NCBI GenBank assembly: GCA_003151875.1
Contig: PLYW01000227.1
Coordinates: 3,100-10,483, forward strand
From: Acidobacteriaceae bacterium
GTDB lineage: Bacteria > Acidobacteriota > Terriglobia > Terriglobales > Acidobacteriaceae
Direction of reading: 5' to 3'
DNA length: 7,384 nucleotides
Both the position numbers and the translations under genes were made by a program. The notes beneath the pieces were generated by a model. That model was not told where the DNA came from, did not search any database, and worked only from the letters and a program-made list of their open reading frames with translations. This document shows positions 1-5,393 of the stretch, piece after piece (within the stretch, counting starts at the first letter, position 1; each line of letters starts with the position of its first letter).

Positions 1-868
1 GCGCGATGGCGCCGCGGTGACCGTTCAACGCCCGGTGCGAGCCGGCGAGAACATTGTTCCCGCCGGAGCCGAAGCTCGTCAGGGCGCGACCATGGTCGAG
101 CGCGGGACTCGCGTGAACCATCCCATCGTGGCCGTCGCCGCCGCGGTGGGACGCGCAGAGATCGCCGCTTATCGCCGGCCACGCGTTGCCATTCTCGCCA
201 CCGGCGACGAACTGGTGGACATCAACCTGCCGCCCGGCCCCAACGAAATTCGCAATTCCAACAGTTACTCGCTGGCCGCCCAGGTTTATGCCGCTGGTGG
301 CGAAGCGGTGATTCTGCCGGTCGCGCCCGACAGCGCCCATGAACTGGCCCTGCTGTTACGCAAAGGCTTCCAAAGCGATCTGCTGCTCATCAGCGGCGGG
401 GTTTCCATGGGCAAGTACGACTTGGTCGAGCAGGTATTGGCTTCGTTCGACGCGCGGTTCCTGTTCACCGGCGTTCGCATTCAGCCGGGCAAGCCGGTGG
501 TGTTCGGAGAAGTTGCGCTGCACGGCCGAGCCGTGCCCTTCTTTGGGCTGCCGGGAAATCCGGTTTCGACGATGGTCACATTTCAACTCTTCGCCCGCCC
601 GTTGCTCGATGCGCTGGCCGGCTCGAAGCCCCAGCCGTTGCCGTTTGCGCAAGCGAGGCTGAAGGAGGAGTTCACCACCAAGACAGGGTTGACGCGCTTT
701 CTGCCGGCGACACTGGGCGGCACGCACCAGCAGCCAGAGGTAGAACTGGTGCGCTGGCAGGGCTCAGGGGACTTGATGGCCGTCTCCCGCGCGAACTGCT
801 ACATTGTGGTACCGCCCGATCGCGGGCGATTCGCTGCCGGAGAAGCGGTGACGGTGCTGCTGTTCTGA
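1..868 (+). CDS. moeA: Molybdopterin molybdotransferase MoeA, 5' end missing
   Basis: MoeA inserts molybdate into adenylylated molybdopterin, the last step of Moco synthesis in the cytoplasm. The reading frame is already open at base 2 and runs to a TGA at 866-868. About 288 residues are visible of a family length near 400, so the N-terminal ~100 residues lie upstream of the window. Seen in order: the RAGENIVPAG segment of the MoeA N-terminal fold; YRRPRVAILATGDELV opening the MoeA/MogA-like molybdopterin-binding domain (TGDEL near 200-214); ISGGVSMGKYD (395-421); IQPGKPVVFG; FGLPGNPVS (545-568); and a C-terminal domain IV with LTRFLPATL and GSGDLMAVSRANCYIV. The GTG at 17 is internal to this homology and is not the true start. 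The next gene, moaC, belongs to the same pathway. No frameshift or missing motif is seen. Identification is firm. Confidence 0.95.
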   Translation, partial: RDGAAVTVQRPVRAGENIVPAGAEARQGATMVERGTRVNHPIVAVAAAVGRAEIAAYRRPRVAILATGDELVDINLPPGPNEIRNSNSYSLAAQVYAAGGEAVILPVAPDSAHELALLLRKGFQSDLLLISGGVSMGKYDLVEQVLASFDARFLFTGVRIQPGKPVVFGEVALHGRAVPFFGLPGNPVSTMVTFQLFARPLLDALAGSKPQPLPFAQARLKEEFTTKTGLTRFLPATLGGTHQQPEVELVRWQGSGDLMAVSRANCYIVVPPDRGRFAAGEAVTVLLF

Positions 869-914
869 TTCGAGTGCTACATCGCCTGTGGCCCAGCCAT
901 AGGAATGAAAAATA

Positions 915-988
915 ACCACGGAGGCACAGAGATCACGGAGAAAGCTCGACAAAAACCAATAACTCCGTGTCCTCCGTGTCTCCGTGGT
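915..988. repeat. Inverted repeat, ACCACGGAG family, between moeA and moaC
   Basis: Two 26-base arms, 915-940 and 963-988, are inverted copies matching at 22 of 26 positions, separated by a 22-base A-rich spacer. Each arm is itself made of CACGGAG-like subunits. The element fills most of the moeA-moaC gap and ends two bases before a possible moaC ATG at 991. As RNA it could form a long imperfect hairpin, but no T-tract follows, so it is not a classical terminator. Similar CACGGAG-rich sequences are, from general knowledge, dispersed in acidobacterial and other environmental genomes. Mobility or function here is not shown. Confidence 0.75.
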
Positions 989-1008
989 AAATGATTTTCG
1001 ACGACGCC

Positions 1009-1500
1009 ATGGCAAAGCGGAACCACAAATCGAAGAAGCTGTCGCACTACGATGCCGCTGGGCGGGCGTCGATGGTGGACGTTTCCGCCAAGCCGCCCAC
1101 GCTGCGCGAAGCCGAGGCGCGCGCCTTCGTGGCGATGGGCCGCGCGGTCATGCGGGCGCTGCCGCAAAATCCCAAGGGCGATCCGCTGGAAGTCGCTCGC
1201 GTGGCCGGCATCATGGCCGCCAAACGCACGGCGGAGCTGATCCCCATGTGTCATCCGGTTGCGCTGAGCAAAGTCGATGTTCAGATCGAGGTGCAGAAGA
1301 ACGGAGTCGCCATTCGCAGCCTCGCTCGCACCACTGCCGTAACCGGAGTAGAAATGGAAGCGTTGGTCGCGGCCTCGGTCACCGCGCTGACCGTTTACGA
1401 TATGTGCAAGGCGCTGGACAAAGGCATTGAGATTCGCGAGATTATGCTGGTGCGCAAGTCGGGCGGCAAGAGCGGCGACTACCAGCGCGGGAAATCTTGA
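1009..1500 (+). CDS. moaC: Cyclic pyranopterin monophosphate synthase MoaC
   Basis: MoaC works with MoaA to convert GTP, via 3',8-cyclo-dihydro-GTP, into cyclic pyranopterin monophosphate, the first stable Moco precursor. The protein is 163 residues from this start, close to E. coli MoaC (about 160). Seen: LSHYDAAGRASMVDVSAK at the N-terminus, AGIMAAKRTAELIPMCHP with the conserved Cys-His pair, TGVEMEALVAASV with two conserved Glu, VYDMCKAL with the catalytic Asp and Lys, and a KSGGKSGDY tail. An in-frame ATG at 991 would add six residues (MIFDDA). I prefer 1009 because 991 lies right against the inverted-repeat arm and the family normally starts only shortly before LSHY. Neither start has a clear Shine-Dalgarno sequence, so the choice is uncertain. 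The flanking genes moeA and mogA act in the same pathway, but the large gaps argue against a compact operon. Confidence 0.95.
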   Translation: MAKRNHKSKKLSHYDAAGRASMVDVSAKPPTLREAEARAFVAMGRAVMRALPQNPKGDPLEVARVAGIMAAKRTAELIPMCHPVALSKVDVQIEVQKNGVAIRSLARTTAVTGVEMEALVAASVTALTVYDMCKALDKGIEIREIMLVRKSGGKSGDYQRGKS

Positions 1501-1503
1501 GTG

Positions 1504-1642
1504 TCATCCTGAGCGACGAGCGGAGCGAGGAGTCGAAGGATCCCTATCGTCACCAGCAATCTCAGACAAGTTGTGCCGGACGGCCATACTGTGATCGTCG
1601 AGCTATAGGGGTCCTTCGACTCGCTGCGCTCGCTCAGGATGA
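1504..1642. repeat. REPIN-like inverted repeat, TCATCCTGAGCG family, between moaC and mogA
   Basis: The left arm (1504-1547) starts TCATCCTGAGCG and ends GTCGAAGGA then CCCTAT. The right arm (1605-1642) is its inverted copy, with the same ends and a few bases missing in the middle. A 57-base spacer (1548-1604) lies between. The arms are themselves partly palindromic (GAGCG/CGCTC runs). Two inverted palindromic arms around a short spacer is the layout of REPIN elements. The element fills most of the 198-base gap between moaC and mogA, and I see no gene in that gap. Being a member of a multi-copy family is inferred from familiarity with this motif, not shown by this window. Confidence 0.8.
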
Positions 1643-1698
1643 TACCTCAAAAGAGACACTGTCCAAGCTGGGATGAAATAATGTGGAGATGAGGAATT

Positions 1699-2199
1699 AT
1701 GAGAACTGCTGCCGTCTTAACCGTCAGTGACTCCGCCGCGCGAGGCAAACGCGCCGACCACTCCGGGCCGGCCACTGTCGAATTGCTTCGCCAGGAAGGC
1801 TTCGATGTCATCCGCATGGAGATTGTTCCCGACGATCAGCCGACCATCGAGTCGGCGCTGGTCCGCTTGAGTGACGAGGTGCCATTGATTGTGACCACGG
1901 GCGGGACCGGCATTGCCGATCGCGATGTCACGCCCGAGGCCACGCGCGCCGTGTGCTCCAAGCTGATCGAGGGCATTCCAGAGAGAATGCGCGCTGAGGG
2001 CATGGTCAATACTTCCTACGCCATTCTCAGCCGCGGGGTTTGCGGCGTGCGCGGGCGCACCCTCATTCTCAACTTGCCGGGCAGCCCAACCGGCGCCTCG
2101 GAGTCGCTACTGGCCGTGATCGAGATTCTGCCCCACGCGCTCGATCTGGTGGCGGGCCAAACCGAGCATGACGATGCCCATCCGCCAGGCGACACTTAG
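1699..2199 (+). CDS. mogA: Molybdopterin adenylyltransferase, MogA/MoaB family
   Basis: This family transfers AMP from ATP to molybdopterin, preparing it for molybdate insertion by MoeA. The protein is 166 residues, a usual length for single-domain MoaB/MogA proteins and shorter than E. coli MogA (195). Seen: an N-terminal AAVLTVSDSAARG strand and loop, then VTTGGTGIADRDVTPEAT (the molybdopterin-binding GGTG loop with the DVTP motif), and LILNLPGSPTGASESL near the C-terminus. DVTPEAT and NLPGSP favour a MogA-like enzyme over E. coli-type MoaB, but families with this size are often just called MogA/MoaB. The ATG at 1699 is preceded by purine-rich GGAGATGAGGA (1685-1695), which supports the start. 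It sits 198 bases after moaC, beyond the repeat element, and so may have its own promoter. No defects are seen. Confidence 0.9.
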   Translation: MRTAAVLTVSDSAARGKRADHSGPATVELLRQEGFDVIRMEIVPDDQPTIESALVRLSDEVPLIVTTGGTGIADRDVTPEATRAVCSKLIEGIPERMRAEGMVNTSYAILSRGVCGVRGRTLILNLPGSPTGASESLLAVIEILPHALDLVAGQTEHDDAHPPGDT

Positions 2200-2207
2200 C
2201 TCTTCCG

Positions 2208-2235
2208 TTCAATCCATCACGCGCCTGCGTACAAT
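2208..2235 (+). promoter_or_regulatory. Possible sigma-70 promoter upstream of the YdjM-like gene
   Basis: TACAAT at 2230-2235 matches five of six bases of the -10 consensus and lies 38 bases before the TTG start at 2274. The best -35 candidate, TTCAAT at 2208-2213 with a 16-base spacer, is weak (three of six). The 74-base gap between mogA and the next gene holds nothing else I can recognise. Confidence 0.4.
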
Positions 2236-2273
2236 AGCTCTCTTGCTGTGCCGAGAACTACCCGGGGAAAGAC

Positions 2274-3362
2274 TTGGACCCTCTCACTCATTTGCTGACG
2301 GGCGCGTGCATGGGGCGCGCAGGCTTCAATCGCAAGAGCGCCCTCACGACACTGACGATGGTGCTGGCGGCTGAGGCTGCCGACGTCGACGTACTTTGGG
2401 CAATCAAAGGCTCCATCGCCGGGCTCCAGCATCATCGTGGCATCACGCACAGCTTCGTGGGTGTGCCGTTGATTGCCGCCGCGGTGCTGGTCTTCGTGTA
2501 TCTCAGCCATCGGCTCAAGCTGCGACTGCGGCCCCCGCGTGCGCGCTCCCCCGAAGCGCGGCCGCGGTTGCCCATTCGCTGGGGATATCTCTATTTCTGC
2601 GCGGTGGTGGCCGCGCTCAGCCATTTGCTGCTGGACTACACGACCGCCTACGGCATTCGCCTGTTCGAGCCGTTCAACTTCCGCTGGTACTCCTGGGACA
2701 TCGTTGCCATCATCGAACCCATCATGCTGCTCGCGCTCGTGGCCGGGCTGGTTCTGCCTGCGCTGTTCGGCTTGATCAACCAGGAAATTGGCGCGCGCAG
2801 CAAAGGGCCGCGAGGCCGCGCGGGGGCGATCTTCGCCCTGGTTTGCCTGGTGCTCATTTGGGGCTTCCGCGACTATCAGCATCGCCGCGCCGTCACCGCC
2901 ATGAACTCGTTCCTCTACCACGGGGCTACGCCGTTGCGGCTGGCCGCGTATCCCTACATGATCAATCCATTCCGCTGGCATGGCGTGGTCGAGACGGCCG
3001 ACTTTTTCGAAACCGTTCCGGTGAATTCGCTGGCGCCGCAGGTCGATGACTCGCACGGCCTGGTTTTCTACAAGCCGGCTGAAACCGATGCCAGCCGCGC
3101 GGCAAAGTCTTCGTACCTTGGGCAGGTGTACCTGGATTGGGCGGTATTTCCCGTGGTGGAAGTACAGGAGTTTCAGGGCGAGAACCGCGGCTATCTCGCC
3201 GAGTTCAAGGACCTGCGGTATACCTTCCCGGATATGCGGGGCCGACCGCCGTTGGGCGGCTACGTCGTGCTCAGCTCCGATCTGCGCGTGCTGCAGCAGG
3301 GGATGAACTCCAGCCGCTCACCGACGGTGGACAGCCTGGAGCATGGGCCTGATCGGCAGTGA
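2274..3362 (+). CDS. YdjM/DUF457-type putative membrane metal-dependent hydrolase
   Basis: The protein is 362 residues and begins MDPLTHLLTGACMG, the typical N-terminus of the YdjM/DUF457 (PF04307) family. Conserved polar residues of the family are present: His6, Asp37/Asp39 in AAEAADVDVLW, HHRGITHS at 53-60, and a helix with SHLLLDYTTAYG (His117, Asp121), all plausible metal ligands. Hydrophobic segments are visible around 24-44, 62-80, 101-120, 143-168 and 184-198, so it is an inner-membrane protein. From about residue 200 to the end is a long, mostly soluble part (NPFRWHGVVETADFF, LVFYKPAE) not found in short YdjM proteins. The substrate is unknown. The start is TTG at 2274, chosen because no ATG or GTG fits the conserved MDPLTH beginning; GGGG at 2264-2267 is a possible ribosome binding site. 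Its stop overlaps an unused GTG of the next frame. No functional link to the Moco genes is evident. Confidence 0.82.
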   Translation: MDPLTHLLTGACMGRAGFNRKSALTTLTMVLAAEAADVDVLWAIKGSIAGLQHHRGITHSFVGVPLIAAAVLVFVYLSHRLKLRLRPPRARSPEARPRLPIRWGYLYFCAVVAALSHLLLDYTTAYGIRLFEPFNFRWYSWDIVAIIEPIMLLALVAGLVLPALFGLINQEIGARSKGPRGRAGAIFALVCLVLIWGFRDYQHRRAVTAMNSFLYHGATPLRLAAYPYMINPFRWHGVVETADFFETVPVNSLAPQVDDSHGLVFYKPAETDASRAAKSSYLGQVYLDWAVFPVVEVQEFQGENRGYLAEFKDLRYTFPDMRGRPPLGGYVVLSSDLRVLQQGMNSSRSPTVDSLEHGPDRQ

Positions 3363-3407
3363 TCCGGCTTGTTCGCCGTCATAATTTGTCGCCACCCGCT
3401 AACCCCC

Positions 3408-3436
3408 TTGACGGACGGCGACGCGGCGTACAGAAT
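3408..3436 (+). promoter_or_regulatory. Likely sigma-70 promoter of the DUF6580-like gene
   Basis: TTGACG at 3408-3413 (five of six to the -35 consensus) and CAGAAT at 3431-3436 (four of six to -10) are spaced by 17 bases. They lie just upstream of a good ribosome binding site and ATG at 3455. If real, the transcript would have a very short leader, which fits the ATG start rather than the upstream GTG at 3359. Confidence 0.5.
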
Positions 3437-3454
3437 CAAAGAGTTGAGGTGAAC

Positions 3455-3994
3455 ATGCTGGCGTATGTCTTCGTACTTGTTGCCGTGGCCGTGCACCTGC
3501 GCTTTTTCGCGATGCCTTTCAGCTTCACGCCGGTGGCCGCTGCCCTGCTGTTTTTCGGGGCGCGCATGCCCCGTAAGCAGATGTGGATTCCGGTGGCGTT
3601 GCTGATCGCCTCCGACGTGTATCTCACGCGGGTGACCTACGCCTATCCGCTGACGGCCGATCATTTTGTCACCTGGGCCTGGTATGCAGCCATGCTGCTG
3701 CTGGGTGGGGTGCTGATCAAGGGCTTCTCGGCGCTGCGCATCGGCGCCGCTTCCCTGACGGCATCGGTTTCGTTTTTCCTGATCAGCAACTTCGCGGTGT
3801 GGATGGTCTGGCGCGACATGTATCCCAAGAGCTTCAACGGCCTGATGACGTGCTACGTCGCCGGCTTGCCCTTCTTCCGCGCCGAAGTCGTCTCCGACCT
3901 GCTGTTCTGCGGGGCCTTCTTTGGCATTGCGTACCTGGTGAGCCAGCACGCGACGGAGCCGGCTTCGGTCCCGGTTAGCCGCAATCTTCGCTAA
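3455..3994 (+). CDS. DUF6580-like small polytopic membrane protein
   Basis: A 179-residue, very hydrophobic protein with about five membrane segments (YVFVLVAVAVHLRFF; FTPVAAALLFFGA; IPVALLIASDVYL; WAWYAAMLLLGGVLI; a long stretch from SLTASVSFFLISNFAVWMVW to FCGAFFGIAYLV). The pattern SFTPVAAALLFFGAR ... ASDVYLTR ... YPLTADHFVTWAWYAAMLLLG resembles the DUF6580 family, described as putative transport proteins distantly like ECF-transporter substrate-binding subunits. The substrate is unknown and no ECF ATPase or T-component gene is in the window. I chose ATG 3455 over the in-frame GTG at 3359 because GAGG (3446-3449) lies five bases upstream and the extra 32 residues are polar and unlike the family. 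The gene ends in TAA and is followed by a hairpin terminator, so it is probably a single-gene transcript. Confidence 0.8.
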   Translation: MLAYVFVLVAVAVHLRFFAMPFSFTPVAAALLFFGARMPRKQMWIPVALLIASDVYLTRVTYAYPLTADHFVTWAWYAAMLLLGGVLIKGFSALRIGAASLTASVSFFLISNFAVWMVWRDMYPKSFNGLMTCYVAGLPFFRAEVVSDLLFCGAFFGIAYLVSQHATEPASVPVSRNLR

Positions 3995-4016
3995 GGTCCT
4001 CGTGAGCACGAGAAAC

Positions 4017-4038
4017 AGCCGGACAAAATTGTCCGGCT
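4017..4038 (+). terminator. Rho-independent terminator after the DUF6580-like gene
   Basis: A perfect 9-base-pair stem, AGCCGGACA (4017-4025) with TGTCCGGCT (4030-4038), closes a four-base AAAT loop. It is followed by TTGTTATT, a moderate T-rich tail. It starts 22 bases after the TAA of the DUF6580-like gene. A smaller hairpin, CTCGT/ACGAG (3999-4012), lies between the stop and this stem. Confidence 0.8.
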
Positions 4039-4068
4039 TTGTTATTGCGCTTACCCCTCTCTGGAGTT

Positions 4069-4117
4069 GTCATTCCGAGTGCAGCGAGGAATCTGCTTTT
4101 GTTAGCGCAGGAATGAC
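4069..4117. repeat. Degenerate palindromic repeat, GTCATTCCGAG family
   Basis: GTCATTCC at 4069-4076 and its inverse GGAATGAC at 4110-4117 bound a short element containing GAGTGCAGCGAGGAATCTG (4077-4095). This wording is familiar as a dispersed repeat in acidobacterial genomes. The inner arms no longer pair well, so this looks like a decayed or partial copy. It lies in the 206-base gap between the DUF6580-like gene and parB. Confidence 0.55.
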
Positions 4118-4145
4118 CGCTGATCGAACCCGGGATTTGCTAAGG

Positions 4146-4194
4146 GCTAATTGCTAATTGCTAGTTGCCAGTTGCTACTTGCGATATGCTAGGA
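4146..4194. repeat. Tandem 7-base repeat (GCTAATT type) leading into parB
   Basis: Seven consecutive 7-base units all start with GC: GCTAATT, GCTAATT, GCTAGTT, GCCAGTT, GCTACTT, GCGATAT, GCTAGGA. The first two are identical and the later ones drift. The tract ends six bases before the parB ATG. The AGGA of the last unit (4191-4194) is the only plausible Shine-Dalgarno sequence for parB. Heptamer tracts of this kind occur as short tandem repeats in several GC-rich or filamentous bacterial groups; copy number may vary between strains. Confidence 0.75.
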
Positions 4195-4200
4195 CTTCCC

Positions 4201-5106
4201 ATGACCGAAAAGCGCAAAGTACTTGGCCGCGGCCTGGAGACCCTGCTCCCGCCGCGACACCTGCCTCATGCTTCGACCGCGGTTTCGCCCGCTGCGCACA
4301 CAGCGCCGGGCGATCGCCCCGGCGAGGCGCTGCGGCAGATTCCGCTCGACCACCTCGACCACAATCCTTACCAGACGCGCACCGTGTCTCTCGACCCGGC
4401 CGCGCTCAACGAGCTGGCCGCTTCCATTCAAGCCGTAGGCGTACTGCAACCCATCGTCGTGCGGCCAGTCGCGGGCGGCCGCTATCAGGTCATCGCCGGC
4501 GAGCGCCGCTGCGAAGCTGCGCGGATGCTCCACCATCAAACCATTCCCGCCGTGGTGCGCCCGGTTTCCAACGAGCAGGCCATGGAGATGACCATCGTCG
4601 AAAACCTGCAGCGCCTGGACCTGACCCCCATGGAGGAGGCCCGCGGCTATGACCGGCTGTCGCGCGAGTTCGGCCTTACCCAGGAGCAGATGGCGCAACG
4701 CACCGGCAAGGAACGCTCCTCGGTGGCCAACTTCCTGCGCCTGTTGAAGCTGCCAGCCAGCGTGCAGGTCATGCTCGACCAGGGCGAGATCAGCTTCGGC
4801 CACGCCAAGGTGCTGATGACGCTGGAATCGCCCGACGCCATCGAGAAGCTGGCCCACCGCGTGGTCGCACTTTCGCTTTCAGTTCGCCAGACCGAGCAGG
4901 CAGTTACTAATCTGGTTCACCCCCCGGAAACGGCCGAAAAAGTCCGAATTGTGGACCCAAACGTCAAAGAAGCCGAGCAAGAGCTGCAACGGGCGCTGGG
5001 CGTCCGGGTCGCCATTACCGACCGCAACGGCAAAGGCAAGATCCTGATCGAGTACTCCTCCCTGGAGGATTTCGACCGCATTCTCGAGGTCATGAAGGCC
5101 AAGTGA
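4201..5106 (+). CDS. parB: Chromosome partitioning protein ParB (Spo0J family)
   Basis: ParB is a CTP-dependent DNA clamp that loads at parS sites near the origin, spreads, and recruits ParA and SMC for chromosome segregation. The protein is 301 residues, normal for chromosomal ParB. In order: an N-terminal KVLGRGLETLLPP, the conserved ParA-contacting motif; a Pro/Ala-rich linker; IPLDHLDHNPYQTR (to residue 60); GVLQPIVVRP; the CTP-binding box IAGERRCEAARM with GERR at 100-103; ENLQR at 134-138; a helix-turn-helix around 159-183 (LTQEQMAQRTGKERSSVANF); GHAK at 200-203; and a C-terminal dimerisation domain ending ILIEYSSLEDFDRILEVM. ATG 4201 was chosen because family members begin just before LGRGL; ATG 4186 and TTG 4165 lie inside the 7-base repeat. 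AGGA six bases upstream is a modest ribosome binding site. No parA lies on either side, which is uncommon for this family. Confidence 0.96.
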   Translation: MTEKRKVLGRGLETLLPPRHLPHASTAVSPAAHTAPGDRPGEALRQIPLDHLDHNPYQTRTVSLDPAALNELAASIQAVGVLQPIVVRPVAGGRYQVIAGERRCEAARMLHHQTIPAVVRPVSNEQAMEMTIVENLQRLDLTPMEEARGYDRLSREFGLTQEQMAQRTGKERSSVANFLRLLKLPASVQVMLDQGEISFGHAKVLMTLESPDAIEKLAHRVVALSLSVRQTEQAVTNLVHPPETAEKVRIVDPNVKEAEQELQRALGVRVAITDRNGKGKILIEYSSLEDFDRILEVMKAK

Positions 5107-5107
5107 C

Positions 5108-5123
5108 GGGCTGGTCCCAGCCC
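5108..5123 (+). other. GC-rich hairpin directly after parB
   Basis: GGGCTG (5108-5113) pairs perfectly with CAGCCC (5118-5123) around a four-base loop, starting one base after the parB stop at 5104-5106. No T-run follows, so it is not a canonical intrinsic terminator, but it could protect the mRNA 3' end or mark a factor-dependent end. Confidence 0.4.
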
Positions 5124-5378
5124 GGCCCCGCAAGATAGGCTTGACGACACCCGCCAGCGGTCCTGCTCCCTTTCCCCGTTTCTGTACATCCCGCAGTGAC
5201 TCCCGTCACCGACCGACCGCCATCGCGGGGCAGAATATCGTCTGGTAGCACCTTCCGGCGGCGCGACCAACAACACCCTGTCTGACAACGTGGGGGTTTA
5301 GCCCGTTGTCCTGGCGAATCCGGTGACGATCGGCAACCAATGCAGCAGCAACCACGTTCTTCGCGGAAGTTCGGTGCT
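5124..5378 (+). other. Non-coding leader between parB and the GloVer gene
   Basis: This stretch (part of a 287-base gap) contains no supported gene on either strand; the minus-strand frames across it have no recognisable protein features. A TTGACG at 5141-5146 could be a -35 box but no good -10 follows at normal spacing. The clearest structure is a 7-base-pair stem, GACAACG (5284-5290) with CGTTGTC (5304-5310), around a G-rich loop, about 84 bases before the next start codon. It could shape the 5' leader of the following mRNA. It does not match a riboswitch I can name. Confidence 0.4.
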
Positions 5379-5385
5379 AAAGGAG
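5379..5385 (+). promoter_or_regulatory. Strong ribosome binding site fixing the GloVer gene start
   Basis: AAAGGAG at 5379-5385 is a near-perfect Shine-Dalgarno sequence eight bases before ATG 5394. It decides this start over the in-frame ATG at 5421, which lies inside the signal peptide. Confidence 0.8.
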
Positions 5386-5393
5386 TACGACTC

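Noticed and set aside
17..19. GTG at 17 as the moeA start
   Set aside because: The frame is open upstream to base 2 and MoeA homology continues through this point; the true start lies before the window.
869..1008. Moco riboswitch upstream of moaC
   Set aside because: The only structure is the dispersed CACGGAG inverted repeat; I see no multi-helix arrangement resembling the Moco RNA motif.
2217..3056. 279-residue minus-strand open frame
   Set aside because: Polar, His/Gln/Arg-rich shadow of the YdjM-like gene with no recognisable domain; typical of high-GC antisense frames.
3359..3454. GTG start of the DUF6580-like gene overlapping the previous stop
   Set aside because: It would add 32 polar residues not typical of the family, whereas ATG 3455 has a good ribosome binding site and a promoter just upstream.
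3260..4009. 249-residue minus-strand open frame
   Set aside because: Antisense to the DUF6580-like gene, low-complexity polar composition, no motif, and it would run across the promoter and junction between two well supported genes.
4002..4017. Possible parS site near parB
   Set aside because: CACGAGAAACA matches ten of eleven bases of one side of parS (core TTCACGTGAA), but the other half is absent, so only 10 of 16 positions agree; a single half-site is not enough.
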